Part shown: one piece after another, positions 25,409-35,292 of the stretch
Position numbering within the stretch: the first letter of the stretch is position 1
How the letters are laid out: each line of letters starts with the position of its first letter
Source of the DNA: an uncultured Hungatella sp.
Lineage (GTDB): Bacteria > Bacillota > Clostridia > Lachnospirales > Lachnospiraceae
DNA length: 64,000 nucleotides
Assembly: GCA_949879025.1 (NCBI GenBank)
Contig: CATLBO010000003.1
Span: 1-64,000, forward strand
Direction: 5' to 3'
The notes under the pieces: generated by a model
Told to the model about the DNA's origin: nothing
Database searches by the model: none
The model's input: only the letters and a program-made list of their open reading frames with translations
Translations under genes and position numbers: made by a program

Positions 25409-27079
25409 CTATGCCTGCAGTGCCATGCCAATAGCCGGTATCAGCTGTTTCTTCCTGGATACCACGCCTGGGAGTTTTACTACACTGCTTCTGCCGTCCT
25501 GACCATCATCCTCAATATGGAATGCACCCAGGATCATTTTCTTAGCCCCATTCCCTTCACAAATAAGCATGGTGGATTCATCCAGAATGTTGGTCAGCAT
25601 AAAGAACATCATATCCACTCCCCGCTGATGCTTATGCGCTTCTGTAATATACACAAGGAGGCGATCTTTCAGCGTATCCAGTTCCTGCTCGTTGAGAGAA
25701 CTTAGCTGCCCTACTCCAAATGATACCTTTCCTGCAGTAAAGCGTTTGAAATCCTGATAGAAAATTTCCTCATCCGTTTTGCTTTTTAAATTACTTCCGG
25801 CAGTAAACATTTCCCTGGCATACTCTTCCAGCTGGATTCCTGCGATCCCAGCCAGTTCCATGGCAGTCTTTTTATCCACCGCAGTACAAGTAGGGGAACG
25901 GAACAGCAGAGTATCAGAGATAATGGCGCTGCACAGCAGGCCGGCAATGGTTTTATCCACGGCAATCCCTGCCTCCTGATACATCTGATACACAATGGTT
26001 GCCGTACAGCCAAGAGGCTGGTTCCGGAAAAATACTGGTGATATGGTTTCAATGGTTCCCAGCCGGTGATGATCAATGATTTCCATAATCCTGGCATTTT
26101 CCACTCCGTCAACAGCCTGAGTTTTTTCATTATGGTCTACCAGGATCAGCATTTTTCCCTGAGCACCCAAAAGATTCCGGCGGGAAATCATCCCTTTATA
26201 TTTTCCGTTCTTGTCCAGAATCGGAAAATCTCTGAAACGTTTGCTGGCCATAACATCTTTTATCTCATCAATAATGTCGCTGTCCTCAAACGTAACCAGA
26301 TTTTCTGTCTTCATAAAGTAGCTGATGGGCATACTCTGGTTTACAAGGCGGGCCACAGTGTATGTATCATAAGCAGTTGCAATTACCGTACAGTTCCGCT
26401 CCTGGGCCAGTTTCTTGATGGTCATGGACACGCCTGCCCCTTCGCAGACAATAATACAGGCTGCCTCCATCTCTATGGCGCACAGCTGGGACTCATAGCG
26501 GTTCCCAAGAATCACCAGATCGTTTTTATTGATGTAATACTCCATCAGATCCGGGTTAGCTGCTGCAATCAGCACTTTTCCTTCACTAAAATAAGCATTG
26601 GCATCACCTACAACCAAATCTCCTTCCACGGTTTCGATTATATTGGCGTACTGAGTGTTTGCCTTAGACAGGATACTACTGTCATACACATTCATATAGG
26701 ACTTGGTAATATCGCCTACCGTAATCAGGCCCTCCAGCACGCCGTCTTCTGTCACTGCGGGAAGCGTCACTGCGTTGGCTGCCTGCATAATATTCCATGC
26801 CTTTTTCAAGGAAATATTCTTCTTAACTCCTTTTGTTTCCCGGATCTCAATGTCCCGCACCTGCGTCTTTACATGTTCAATCAGTTTGGGCGCCTCTACC
26901 CCGAAATAATCCAGCACAAACTGTGTTTCTTCATTTACCTGTCCTGCTCTTCCAGGCTGAAATTCTAAACCAGTGGCCTTATTTTTCAGGTTTGCATAAC
27001 AGATGGCGGAACAGATAGAATCCGTATCAGGATTCTTGTGTCCGATTACAATGGTCTTTTTCTTATCATATTCAGCCAT
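25409..27079 (-). CDS. ppaC: Manganese-dependent inorganic pyrophosphatase with CBS and DRTGG domains
   Basis: This family II enzyme hydrolyses pyrophosphate, driving biosynthesis forward. The DHH domain begins VIGHKNPDTDSICSAI. After about residue 70 the DHH domain is split by CBS, DRTGG and CBS sequence (LPAVTEDGVLEGLITVGD, then FPILDKNGKYKGMISRRN). It resumes with EIIDHHRLG, and a DHHA2 domain closes the protein. In known members the CBS part senses adenine nucleotides. ATG 27079 after GGGAGGG is preferred to an upstream GTG. At 556 residues it fits CBS-PPases. It heads a likely operon with hicB, flavin reductase and the kinase-like gene. Confidence 0.95.
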   Translation of the reverse strand: MAEYDKKKTIVIGHKNPDTDSICSAICYANLKNKATGLEFQPGRAGQVNEETQFVLDYFGVEAPKLIEHVKTQVRDIEIRETKGVKKNISLKKAWNIMQAANAVTLPAVTEDGVLEGLITVGDITKSYMNVYDSSILSKANTQYANIIETVEGDLVVGDANAYFSEGKVLIAAANPDLMEYYINKNDLVILGNRYESQLCAIEMEAACIIVCEGAGVSMTIKKLAQERNCTVIATAYDTYTVARLVNQSMPISYFMKTENLVTFEDSDIIDEIKDVMASKRFRDFPILDKNGKYKGMISRRNLLGAQGKMLILVDHNEKTQAVDGVENARIMEIIDHHRLGTIETISPVFFRNQPLGCTATIVYQMYQEAGIAVDKTIAGLLCSAIISDTLLFRSPTCTAVDKKTAMELAGIAGIQLEEYAREMFTAGSNLKSKTDEEIFYQDFKRFTAGKVSFGVGQLSSLNEQELDTLKDRLLVYITEAHKHQRGVDMMFFMLTNILDESTMLICEGNGAKKMILGAFHIEDDGQDGRSSVVKLPGVVSRKKQLIPAIGMALQA

Positions 27080-27161
27080 AGTCCCTCCCACGTTTTCATA
27101 ATCTATTTACATCTTGTTCACATTCTATTCATATGCATTTTTTATAGTATTCGTATAAGAA

Positions 27162-27178
27162 AGTTGCAGCGCGCAACT
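27162..27178. repeat. Small palindrome upstream of ppaC
   Basis: AGTTGC, 5 bases, GCAACT lies about 85 bases before the pyrophosphatase start. It could be an operator near the ppaC promoter, but it is short. Confidence 0.25.
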
Positions 27179-27214
27179 CTTACATCGTCAATTTGCACAT
27201 AGATTTTCATAATT

Positions 27215-27239
27215 ACCCCGGTTGGTAAACAACCGGGGT
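27215..27239 (-). terminator. Hairpin after glucokinase gene
   Basis: ACCCCGGTTG and CAACCGGGGT form a perfect 10-bp GC-rich stem with a 5-base loop, 23 bases after the glcK stop. The trailing U-tract on the minus strand is poor (TAATTATG), so it may be a weak terminator or a 3'-end stabiliser. Confidence 0.6.
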
Positions 27240-27261
27240 CTCCTCTTTTCTGAGGTCTATA

Positions 27262-28209
27262 TTATCCTAATACTAATCTGGCCGCTCCATAGATACCTGC
27301 ATCATTACCCAGTTTTGCCAGGCCAATGGTTCCTCTGTTCTCGGAAATAGGCATATACTGAGCATAATGGCGGTTAATGACTTCCACCAGGTACTGGCCT
27401 GCCTTAGATACGCCGCCGCCGATAACAAACATCTGCGGATCAACTGTAAGTGCCAGAGAAGCCAGGGCTACTCCCAAATAATGTCCCACCACTTCCATAA
27501 CCTCCAGGGCCAAAATATCTCCTGTTTTTGCAGCATCCAGCACATCCTTGGCTGTTACCTGATCTCCGGCTTCCCTCAGAACCGATGGGGTGTCGGCAGC
27601 TGCCATCTTCCTTCTGGCTTCTCTTGCAATGCCCGTTGCAGAGGCAACCTGCTCCAGACATCCTACGCCGCCGCAGTTGCAGTGCTCTGTCTCTTCATCT
27701 CTTACGTGGATATGGCCAATCTCTCCGCCTAAGCCATGTTTTCCGGTTATAATCTGCTCATCAATAATTACGCCGCCGCCTACGCCGGTTCCCAATGTTA
27801 TCATAACAATATCTGTATAGCCTTTTCCGCCGCCTTGCCACATCTCTCCCAGAGCTGCCACATTGGCATCATTGCCGCACTTTACAGGAAGCCCCTCCAA
27901 AAGATCGCTTAACTCTTTTGCCGGGTATTTTTCTCTCCACCCAAGATTCACGCATACTTCTACATATCCGTCTGGCATTACCGGTCCCGGAACCCCCATG
28001 CCTACGCCTTCTATGTCTTTAAAAGAAACATTCTCTTGAGCCAGGACCTGATGGAGGATAGAGTCAGCAATATCGTTAATAATGTATTTTCCGCCCTCTT
28101 CCTTTCTGGTAGGGATCTCCCATTTTTTCACCAGTTCCCCGGTAATCTCAAACAATCCCAGTTTAACGCTGGTTCCTCCCACATCAACTCCGATACATTT
28201 CTTCCCCAT
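27262..28209 (-). CDS. glcK: ROK-family glucokinase
   Basis: This cytoplasmic kinase phosphorylates glucose with ATP. The N-terminal phosphate-binding motif is GVDVGGTSVKLGLFE and the catalytic region has VKCGNDANVAALGE. The ROK signature runs from TLGTGVGGGVI to LGGEIGHI, and the zinc-binding motif is CNCGGVGCLEQ. There is no helix-turn-helix, so it is an enzyme, not a ROK repressor. At 315 residues it matches GlcK. ATG 28209 follows AAAGGAG. It has its own promoter and a leader with two small hairpins. With pgi, tkt and glgB nearby it fits central sugar use. Confidence 0.93.
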   Translation of the reverse strand: MGKKCIGVDVGGTSVKLGLFEITGELVKKWEIPTRKEEGGKYIINDIADSILHQVLAQENVSFKDIEGVGMGVPGPVMPDGYVEVCVNLGWREKYPAKELSDLLEGLPVKCGNDANVAALGEMWQGGGKGYTDIVMITLGTGVGGGVIIDEQIITGKHGLGGEIGHIHVRDEETEHCNCGGVGCLEQVASATGIAREARRKMAAADTPSVLREAGDQVTAKDVLDAAKTGDILALEVMEVVGHYLGVALASLALTVDPQMFVIGGGVSKAGQYLVEVINRHYAQYMPISENRGTIGLAKLGNDAGIYGAARLVLG

Positions 28210-28239
28210 TTTTTCCTCTCCTTTATGTAGTTTTTGTCA

Positions 28240-28281
28240 GGCAATTGTTAAATTGCCAAACCCATTAATTTTACTGGGTTT
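28240..28281 (-). repeat. Two adjoining hairpins in glcK leader
   Basis: GGCAATT/AATTGCC (28240-28257) is followed at once by AAACCCA/TGGGTTT (28258-28281). Both lie between the glcK promoter and its start codon. They may be an operator or a regulatory leader. No known riboswitch matches. Confidence 0.4.
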
Positions 28282-28293
28282 TCTTGCTCCTTT

Positions 28294-28323
28294 ATTATAA
28301 ATTTACTTTCCACAAGCGGTAAA
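28294..28323 (-). promoter_or_regulatory. Promoter for glcK
   Basis: The minus strand reads TTTACC, 18 bases, TATAAT, with a perfect -10, about 85 bases before the start codon. Confidence 0.6.
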
Positions 28324-28364
28324 GTAGAAGTACTAATAACCACCCTGCACACATAGTTTACAAC

Positions 28365-28410
28365 AAAAGGAATGAACTGTGCAAGTATAATACGCAAGTT
28401 CATTCCTTTT
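28365..28410 (-). terminator. Terminator of the DUF5711-tkt operon
   Basis: AAAAGGAATGAACT pairs perfectly with AGTTCATTCCTTTT (14 bp, 18-base loop), about 60 bases after the transketolase stop. The A/T stem ends can supply the U-rich 3' side. Confidence 0.7.
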
Positions 28411-28470
28411 ATTTTCCAGATCTGCTCCAGAGCGTGTGTGAAATTGCTCTCCGGCAGACAATATGCCTGT

Positions 28471-30453
28471 CTACAGAGATTTTGCCGTCTCTACTACATG
28501 CTCCACAGTGAATCCGAAATGCTCAAATAATTGTCCTGCCGGGCCGCTGGCGCCAAATCCCTTCATAATCACACAGGCGCCGTCCAATCCTGTATAGCTG
28601 CCCCATCCAAAATCACCAGCAGCCTCAATGGCAACCCTCTTCCTCACAGATTTGGGAAGTACAGCCTCTCTGTACTCAGCAGGCTGCTCCTCAAACAGAT
28701 CCATGCACGGCATAGATACCACGCGGATTTTTCTTCCTTCTGCCTCCAGAACCGATTTGGCTTTAAGCGCAAGGTTTACCTCAGAACCGCTGGCCATAAG
28801 AATCACCTCCGGCGTTCCCTGGCAGTCAGACAATATATAGCCGCCCTTCAGCGCATCTCTTGATGTGCCCTCCACCGGCTCCAGGTTCTGTCTGGTGAGA
28901 ACCAAAGCTGTGGGGGTTTTCCTGGATGTAATGGCGCTGTACCATGCAGCCGCCGTCTCTATGGAATCACAGGGACGGAATACATGGAAGTTAGGGATAG
29001 CCCTCAGCATGGACAAATGCTCTATAGGCTCATGGGTAGGCCCGTCTTCGCCTACTCCGATGCTGTCATGGGTAAGCACATAGATTAAGGGCACCTGCAT
29101 AAGGGCTGACAATCTGGCCATAGGCTTCATGTAATCACTGAATACAAAGAATGTGGCTACATATGGCCGAAGTCCGCCATGAAGGCTTAAACCATTGCCA
29201 ATGGCAGTCATGGCAAGCTCCCGCACTCCGAAATGGATGTTGCATCCTTCAGGAGTATTTCGGGTAAAGTCTCCCCTCCCTTCCATTGTGGTCTTATTGG
29301 ACGGAGCTAAATCGGCAGAACCGCCAAACAAGTTAGGCAGTTTGTCCGCCATATAATTTAAGATTTTTCCGGAAAGGCTTCTGGTAGCCTCCGGCTTTTG
29401 GGCTTTGATCCAAAACTGCTGGTCATTCTCAAACTGAAGCCCGGCCTCAGTGTTATGGTACTGGGCCCACAGCCCTTCCATCTCCGGGTATTCCTGACAA
29501 TATGCAGCAAACATTACGTTCCATGCCGCCTCGGTTTCTGCTTTGTCTTCGGCTATACGTGCGAAATGATCGTAAACCTCCTGAGGGACAAAGAAGTCCT
29601 CTTTGGAAGGCCACTGAAGGTTTTCTTTCAAAGCTGCCACATTGTCTGCCCCTAAAGGCTCTCCGTGAGCGCTGGCCTTGCCCTGTTTAGCCGGACAGCC
29701 ATAGCCAATCTCCGTCTTTACAGTAATAAAGGATGGCCGCTGGGTATCTGCTTTTGCTTCCTCAATGGCAGAGCTGACAGCTTCCAGATCATTGCCGTCT
29801 TCTACAATAAGGGTCTGAAATCCCAGTGCTGCCATGCGGGCGCTTACGTCCTCCGTAAAAGCCAAATCTGTGCTTCCCTCAATGGATATCCTGTTGGAAT
29901 CGTATAAAACAATCAGCTTATGAAGGCCCAAGGTGCCTGCAAGGGAAAAGGCTTCATAGGAAATCCCCTCCATCATACAGCCATCACCGCCTAAAACATA
30001 CGTGTAATGGTCTACTACCGGATAATCTTCTTTATTAAATACTGCAGCCAGATGGGCCTCTGCCATAGCCATTCCCACTGCCATTCCCATTCCTGCGCCT
30101 AAAGGGCCTGTGGTAGCCTCCACGCCAGGCGTACATCCATATTCCGGATGTCCTGGGGTGGGGGACCCCAGCTGACGGAAGTTTTTTATATCTTCAAGTG
30201 ACAAATTACCGTAGCCAAACAGATGGAGCAGAGAGTACAAAAGCATAGAGCCGTGCCCGCCAGACAGTATGAACCTGTCCCGGTTGGGCCACTCCGGATC
30301 TGCCGGGTTATGGTTCATGTGATTTGCCCATAATTCGTAACCCATAGGCGCCGCCCCCAGGGGGAGACCTGGATGGCCGGAGTTTGCCTTCTGAATCGCA
30401 TCAGCAGAAAGGGTCCTGATGGTGTTTATGGACAGCTGTTCAATCTCTTTCAT
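28471..30453 (-). CDS. tkt: Transketolase
   Basis: This thiamine-diphosphate enzyme moves two-carbon units in the pentose phosphate pathway. The N-terminal domain has [16 protein letters not shown] and the ThDP/metal motif [16 protein letters not shown]...[11 protein letters not shown]. The middle domain has GVREHAM-like [15 protein letters not shown] and the conserved [20 protein letters not shown]. The C-terminal domain ends at residue 660, a normal length. ATG 30453 follows AGGAGG and is 13 bases after the stop of the DUF5711-like gene, so the two are probably co-transcribed. Confidence 0.97.
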   Translation of the reverse strand: MKEIEQLSINTIRTLSADAIQKANSGHPGLPLGAAPMGYELWANHMNHNPADPEWPNRDRFILSGGHGSMLLYSLLHLFGYGNLSLEDIKNFRQLGSPTPGHPEYGCTPGVEATTGPLGAGMGMAVGMAMAEAHLAAVFNKEDYPVVDHYTYVLGGDGCMMEGISYEAFSLAGTLGLHKLIVLYDSNRISIEGSTDLAFTEDVSARMAALGFQTLIVEDGNDLEAVSSAIEEAKADTQRPSFITVKTEIGYGCPAKQGKASAHGEPLGADNVAALKENLQWPSKEDFFVPQEVYDHFARIAEDKAETEAAWNVMFAAYCQEYPEMEGLWAQYHNTEAGLQFENDQQFWIKAQKPEATRSLSGKILNYMADKLPNLFGGSADLAPSNKTTMEGRGDFTRNTPEGCNIHFGVRELAMTAIGNGLSLHGGLRPYVATFFVFSDYMKPMARLSALMQVPLIYVLTHDSIGVGEDGPTHEPIEHLSMLRAIPNFHVFRPCDSIETAAAWYSAITSRKTPTALVLTRQNLEPVEGTSRDALKGGYILSDCQGTPEVILMASGSEVNLALKAKSVLEAEGRKIRVVSMPCMDLFEEQPAEYREAVLPKSVRKRVAIEAAGDFGWGSYTGLDGACVIMKGFGASGPAGQLFEHFGFTVEHVVETAKSL

Positions 30454-30466
30454 TTGTGATAGCCTC

Positions 30467-31744
30467 CTAGTGTAATTTTATCTCTTTGATTACCTGAGGT
30501 CCGACGGCAATAAATTGGTTGGGGAAACCGCCATTGCCCATTCCGGAAATCGGGAAGTCAAATGTACCTTCGTATTTTAAATTGCCAAAACGGTTATATA
30601 TCCTACATGAGTCTTCATTATACAAAAAGATATTATCCCCGTCAATATCTACATGTTCATAGTCATAGCTAAATTCTTTGCTAAATATGTGATTTCCTTC
30701 CTTAGAATACAAATCGAGACGATAATCATATTCTCCGGTAACGGATTCTACTATAACGCCTGCATAGTTCTCTCCGTAAAAAACGGTTTTGATTTCTTCT
30801 TCTATAAGAACCTGTTTTAAAAGTTCCGGTGACATGACATCAAGAGAACTATAGAAAGAAATGCTGTTGTCGGCAAACGCTACGGAATAGACGCTGTCTA
30901 AGTAGCATACTTTAGGTATCATGCTGCTGTCATACATCTCGTGAAAGCCGCCTACCATACGGGTGGAAAGATTTTTTCCCACCTCAGAGAAGTTGTAAAA
31001 TGCCACGCGGTTTTTCAGTTGGCCGCCTTTCAAATAAATGTAGGAACCCATAAGCAGGGTTCCGTCAGGTGACAGGCTGACGTCTAAGGGGTGACCGATT
31101 TCTCCGTTAAGAAAGCAGGTGATTTCCAGTTTAAGGCGCATCCCCTCTTTCGTGTAGTAATAAATATGACTGGCTGTTGACGACTGGAGAATCGCTGCCA
31201 CCAGTCCTTTGGCTGATATGGTAACTTTTATAATGGGCATTTCTGTGGTAGCTGTTCCTAATATGCCGTCTTTGTTGAAAATCTGTATGGTATTTCCCTG
31301 CTGATCAGCTATGGCAGCATAGTCTCCGTTCACCGCTATAATTGGGGAACGCATCTCGTAGGATTGTATCCAGACATCCTTTCCCTTGGCATCTATATAG
31401 GAGGCGCCGTCTTTGCTGTATTTTATCATGTTGTCACCGAAACGTTCAAATGCAACGAAGCCGGCATCGTCCCTCTCAAACTGTCTCTCCCAGACTATGG
31501 ACGCTTCTTTATATTGGTAGCTGCGATTATACCAGTAGTAGGCGATAACGGCACCGGCAATCAGGATTAAGACAGCCAGGAAAAAGAGCAGGTGCCGACG
31601 GCGCGTACGGCTTTCGGCCTCTTGGATGATCTGCTTGCTGTCGTCTTCCTGGGGAGACTGGGGGCGCTGAGCACCGGGAGTGATGATGCGGCTGCGCAGT
31701 TGGTTTTTTCTGGATTCTCTGCTCATGGAACTCATGTCTGTCAT
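30467..31744 (-). CDS. DUF5711-like membrane-anchored beta-propeller protein
   Basis: A basic cytoplasmic N-terminus (about 1-48), one membrane segment ([21 protein letters not shown]) and a ~350-residue outside domain are seen. The outside part consists of repeating four-strand units with [29 protein letters not shown] and [12 protein letters not shown]-type turns, as in WD40/PQQ-like propellers, and resembles DUF5711. Function is unknown; an envelope scaffold or sensor is possible. A weak GGAG lies 11 bases before the ATG. It is directly upstream of tkt and downstream of a 38-bp tandem repeat. Confidence 0.75.
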   Translation of the reverse strand: MTDMSSMSRESRKNQLRSRIITPGAQRPQSPQEDDSKQIIQEAESRTRRRHLLFFLAVLILIAGAVIAYYWYNRSYQYKEASIVWERQFERDDAGFVAFERFGDNMIKYSKDGASYIDAKGKDVWIQSYEMRSPIIAVNGDYAAIADQQGNTIQIFNKDGILGTATTEMPIIKVTISAKGLVAAILQSSTASHIYYYTKEGMRLKLEITCFLNGEIGHPLDVSLSPDGTLLMGSYIYLKGGQLKNRVAFYNFSEVGKNLSTRMVGGFHEMYDSSMIPKVCYLDSVYSVAFADNSISFYSSLDVMSPELLKQVLIEEEIKTVFYGENYAGVIVESVTGEYDYRLDLYSKEGNHIFSKEFSYDYEHVDIDGDNIFLYNEDSCRIYNRFGNLKYEGTFDFPISGMGNGGFPNQFIAVGPQVIKEIKLH

Positions 31745-31776
31745 ATCTTTGGTTCTCCGTTATGGGGGGGAGTGGG

Positions 31777-31917
31777 CTTGATTTCGCTTCGCTCTGTCTC
31801 CGCTTTTGGGTATGCTTGATTTCGCTTCGCTCTATCTCCGCTTTTGGGTATGCTTGATTTCGCTTCGCTCTATCTCCGCTTTTGGGTATGCTTGATTTCG
31901 CTTCGCTCTATCTCCGC
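31777..31917. repeat. 38-bp tandem repeat, 3.7 copies
   Basis: The unit begins CTTGATTTCGCTTCGCTC and ends TTTTGGGTATG. Copies start at 31777, 31815, 31853 and 31891 (partial) with one base change in the first. A diverged piece (CTCGATTCCGCTTTGCTCC) follows at about 31958. The period is not a multiple of three and the units touch, so it is neither coding nor CRISPR. It lies in the leader or promoter zone of the DUF5711-like gene. Confidence 0.9.
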
Positions 31918-32000
31918 AGTGAAAATAGGGGGTTGCGGCATCGACTCCGCAGTGCGCTCGATTCCGCTTTGCTCCATCTCGCTCACGGGCTTCGCCCTAT

Positions 32001-32065
32001 GAAAAAAGGCAGGCAAAAAGCTGCTTACGTGCCAGCACGACGCATCTTTTTGCCTGCCTTTTTTC
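32001..32065 (-). terminator. 20-bp perfect-stem terminator after LysM gene
   Basis: GAAAAAAGGCAGGCAAAAAG pairs perfectly with CTTTTTGCCTGCCTTTTTTC across 25 bases. On minus the stem ends in a T-run, 44 bases after the LysM gene stop. It is symmetrical, so it may work on both strands. Confidence 0.85.
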
Positions 32066-32108
32066 GCACTGCTCATTGCCTACGTGGATTATACCACATC
32101 TCTTCCCC

Positions 32109-33374
32109 CTAAGGAAGAATCAATTTTTGACCGGAAATAATTTTGTCTTGACTTTCTAAATTATTCAATTTGCATATCTCTTCTACTCTGCTTAAACTGT
32201 TATATACTTCTAAGCATATGCTGTATAGTGTCTGCCCGTCTTGTACGATATATGTCTTGTTATTTTCGGTGACGGCTTGGGCCGGTTCTGCCGGTATGGC
32301 TGTTTCTTCGGCATAGGCAGTGCTTTCTGGTATGCCGCTTTGTCCATCTGTTGCTGCTTCTGTCTCTTCTCCGGCCTGGGCGGCTTGTCCTGCAGGGGCA
32401 ATATTTTCGGTCTCTGCCTGCTGTTCACCTGGGTATGCAGACGCCATGGTTTCTGTTCCCATGGAGGGTGAAACTTTTCCCTGCGCTTCTTCTACTAAAA
32501 GCTCGCTCCCTTCTTCCGTGTTACTGTAATCATTTGCATCTCCGTAAAGCTGGTCTCCTGACATGGCTGCAGGGTTGTCCTTTTCTTTAGAAATTACAGG
32601 AAGCGCAGAGGTAATGACGGATTCCATCTCCCTCATTTTCTCAAAATTATTGAACATTACCACGCCTCCTGCCAGCACCACAATCGACAAGGCGCTACAG
32701 AGGCTTCCTAAGACACGGATAGTCCCCCGCCTTGATACTGCCTGGATTTTATTATCTTCCATTCTCTGGCGGAAATCACGAATTACAGTATCCCCAGTTC
32801 CTGATTCCACCCGCCGGGCGTCTTTTCGCAGAATCATATAATCTTGCATCATCTGGTTGCGTTCATAATAGATGCTGTAGCCCCGCAGTTTATAAAAGCC
32901 GTCCTCCGAGGTTATGTATACAGCTTCCTCTCCCTCCAGCCCGGAGGTGAGATACATAAGCTGATTTTTCCCGGCAAAATACTGTCCGTGTTCTTTCCAG
33001 TAATTCAGCGGACTTAATGTGCTTCCCGGCGCACCGCACAGAAACCATCCCAGAATCACCCGCTTAGGGAACATCTGCTCCATCCCCTGATAGGCCTTTT
33101 TCCAGGCAGCTTCTGTAAATGACACTTTTTCTCCGCTTTCTGTTGCTTCTTCCATTTCCATGGCGCCGTCTACAAATAAATACGGCGTCCCGTCATGCTC
33201 TTCTACATTTCCCAATAATATCCCTACCCGCAGGTCTTGTCCTCCCCGCGGATAAAGCCGTTTCAGATACGTATTAACATAGTCCTCCAGGTATAACCGG
33301 ACAGACTGGTCTCTTTCTCCTATCTGCCTGATATTTTTCGGCAGCTTCGGAAATGGATTATATAATTCTCCCAT
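32109..33374 (-). CDS. Membrane protein with MPN/JAB-like N-terminal domain and C-terminal LysM
   Basis: Residues ~20-205 resemble the MPN (JAB1/Mov34) fold: EDYVNTYLKRLYPRG, RVGILLGNVEEHDG, FVDGAMEMEEA, then VILGWFLCGAPGSTLSP and EEAVYITSEDGFYKLRGYSIYYERN. The metal motif HxH...SxxD of active JAMM proteases is replaced by WFLCG, so it should be inactive. A membrane segment follows (about 223-243), then a Glu/Ala-rich linker and a C-terminal LysM (YIVQDGQTLYSICLEVYNSLSRVEEICKLNNL) that binds peptidoglycan outside. The LysM and membrane calls are firm; the MPN call is my inference from pattern. It sits downstream of yyaC. Confidence 0.7.
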   Translation of the reverse strand: MGELYNPFPKLPKNIRQIGERDQSVRLYLEDYVNTYLKRLYPRGGQDLRVGILLGNVEEHDGTPYLFVDGAMEMEEATESGEKVSFTEAAWKKAYQGMEQMFPKRVILGWFLCGAPGSTLSPLNYWKEHGQYFAGKNQLMYLTSGLEGEEAVYITSEDGFYKLRGYSIYYERNQMMQDYMILRKDARRVESGTGDTVIRDFRQRMEDNKIQAVSRRGTIRVLGSLCSALSIVVLAGGVVMFNNFEKMREMESVITSALPVISKEKDNPAAMSGDQLYGDANDYSNTEEGSELLVEEAQGKVSPSMGTETMASAYPGEQQAETENIAPAGQAAQAGEETEAATDGQSGIPESTAYAEETAIPAEPAQAVTENNKTYIVQDGQTLYSICLEVYNSLSRVEEICKLNNLESQDKIISGQKLILP

Positions 33375-33442
33375 AGGCTCACCCCGCTATCATTCTTCTT
33401 TCCGTTAAGATGAATCATAACACGGCTTTTATGCGAAAATTG

Positions 33443-34042
33443 TCAAACCAGGGCCATAGATTCCCATAATTTTTCGACAATACATACACTTTCGCTGATG
33501 CATTCCGCCATCCTCATGACCACGCTAAGCCGTATGCTTTGAAGCATTACAGGATCATAGTCTCCGCAGCTGCTGACAACCCCTGTAATAAACAAATCTC
33601 CAACCGAACGAAGCTCCTTGCTGACCCCCAGCCCCGGCTTTAACGATCCGCGTCCCACAGTAATACAGCCAATATGATCATGCATTCCCACAGATGCATC
33701 TACTGCAATAACCAGGTGATCCTGATAGTATTGCTCCACAATGCTTAACGTATCCTCCAGATTCATGGCATGAACCGGGCGGTTTAATGTTCCAAGAACC
33801 CTGATATGTTTCAGTTCCCGGTTTTTCAGCTGATATCCGATCAAAGGTCCCAAACTGTCCCCTGTAGAACGATCTGTCCCAATGCATAGAAGAAGCACCT
33901 TTTCTTTCCTGCTTTTTTCCAGTTCCTCCTGAATCATCATATATAACCTGGCCGCCAATTCAGCCGTTTCAAAGTTACGGTTCGTGTCATAATAATAAAG
34001 CTCCCTTTGTCTCAAGGGAGCCATTCGTTTCCACATGCTCAT
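33443..34042 (-). CDS. yyaC: YyaC-type sporulation protein (GPR protease-like fold)
   Basis: YyaC proteins are found in spore formers and resemble the germination protease GPR. The core LLLCIGTDRSTGDSLGPLIGYQL, the segment LVIAVDASVGMHDHIGCITVGRGSLKPG and the later DLFITGVVSS match the family. Molecular activity is unproven. ATG 34042 seven bases after AGGTGA is preferred to a TTG just before. It lies between the coiled-coil membrane protein gene (56 bases upstream) and the LysM gene (68 bases downstream), all on the minus strand. Confidence 0.88.
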   Translation of the reverse strand: MSMWKRMAPLRQRELYYYDTNRNFETAELAARLYMMIQEELEKSRKEKVLLLCIGTDRSTGDSLGPLIGYQLKNRELKHIRVLGTLNRPVHAMNLEDTLSIVEQYYQDHLVIAVDASVGMHDHIGCITVGRGSLKPGLGVSKELRSVGDLFITGVVSSCGDYDPVMLQSIRLSVVMRMAECISESVCIVEKLWESMALV

Positions 34043-34097
34043 CAATGTCTCACCTGGTCTTTATTCTTAATCCTATTATAGACCAGGTTTGTCCTGT

Positions 34098-35189
34098 TTA
34101 TGCGTGCTGTTTTTTATATTGATCCATAGCCTCAGATAAATTGGACGCTGTCCCGTTTTCTACAAGATCCAATAATGCATCAAGCCTCTGAGGCTGTAAA
34201 AACTCCTTTTCCAGATACCCTCCGAACCTGTTGGTGACAAAAAGGCTTTTATCCTTTAGTTCCTCATTTAAATTCTTCAGTTCGCCCTCCTGAAATTCGC
34301 AGGTTTCCTTCAGCAGATCAATCTTTTCTTTGTTATTGGCGGTGATCTCATCGGCAATAATATTTCTGGTAACTGTTTCAAATGTATTTAACGCCTCTTT
34401 TTTCTTAGCCGCCGTCTCAGACATCATCTGTTCAATCTGTGCAATCTCATCATCGTGTTTCTGCAGGTTATAAATGGCCTCATTCTTATCTCTTCTGATA
34501 TCCCGGGTAATCCGCTTTATTTTCCTTTCATTAGCATATATCTGGTTCAGAATCTGTCGGCCCTCTTTAATCGTGTCCGAATATTTGTCTTTCGTCTTAT
34601 TGCCTATAGACACATACAACCCGCCAAACACAAAAACGCACCCAAAGTAAATCAGCCCTAAATGCAGCGGCTTCCGCTCCGGAATCAGCAAATAGCTGCT
34701 ATAGGGAATCACAAGAAAACATATGAGAAAAACAGCCAAAAATGCAGCGAATTCTGCCAGTCTTCTGGGAAAATACAGACGATAATACCAGCTGCTTCTG
34801 CAGAACATCGGTACACGGTTCTGCTGAAATATAGTTTTCATCTGCAGTTTCAGCTTCCGGTTCTCCTCCCGAAGCGGCGAAGTTTCTTCCGAAATCCGTT
34901 CCTTTACTCCCTGGCTTTTAGCCTTTTCCCTGCGTGATTTAGCTTTGCGCAGCCGCTCCTGCCCTCTGCTTAATTCTTTATCATAGCCGGATGCAATGTC
35001 CGCTGCCCTGCGCTTTATCGTCTGGCTGATATGATCCGCAACTGCCTTTTCCTCTGTCTCCAGCTGACGCCTGCTTTGTCCCAGCTGCTGAGACAATGCA
35101 GTCTCTCTCTGCTGCATCTCGTTTAAATCAGTCACTGCCTGTCTGGCCTCTTTTAAAAACGCTCCATAATCAGTAATGGGCTGATCCAT
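34098..35189 (-). CDS. Coiled-coil membrane protein, unknown function
   Basis: I do not recognise a family. The 363-residue protein has a long N-terminal coiled coil (about 20-120), two membrane segments (LAEFAAFLAVFLICFLVIPYSSYLLI and LGLIYFGCVFVFGGLYVSIG) and a second long coiled coil (about 205-330). The C-terminus reads EAMDQYKKQHA. The form suggests a membrane scaffold. ATG 35189 follows AAGGAGG; the 38-residue longer track start has no such site. The next gene downstream is yyaC. Confidence 0.75.
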   Translation of the reverse strand: MDQPITDYGAFLKEARQAVTDLNEMQQRETALSQQLGQSRRQLETEEKAVADHISQTIKRRAADIASGYDKELSRGQERLRKAKSRREKAKSQGVKERISEETSPLREENRKLKLQMKTIFQQNRVPMFCRSSWYYRLYFPRRLAEFAAFLAVFLICFLVIPYSSYLLIPERKPLHLGLIYFGCVFVFGGLYVSIGNKTKDKYSDTIKEGRQILNQIYANERKIKRITRDIRRDKNEAIYNLQKHDDEIAQIEQMMSETAAKKKEALNTFETVTRNIIADEITANNKEKIDLLKETCEFQEGELKNLNEELKDKSLFVTNRFGGYLEKEFLQPQRLDALLDLVENGTASNLSEAMDQYKKQHA

Positions 35190-35292
35190 TCGCCTTTCCT
35201 CCTTGGCACATTGTGCATATGGCACTATAAAGCTATTATAACTCCTGAAAGGCGGGTTTACAATAACAAGTGTTGGCAGCTTCCGTTTTTCT

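Noticed and set aside
31777-31917. CRISPR array
   Set aside because: The units touch each other with no spacers, and no cas genes are near.
31870-32076. 68-residue ORF over the 38-bp repeat
   Set aside because: The repeat period is not a multiple of three, so the frame is chance.
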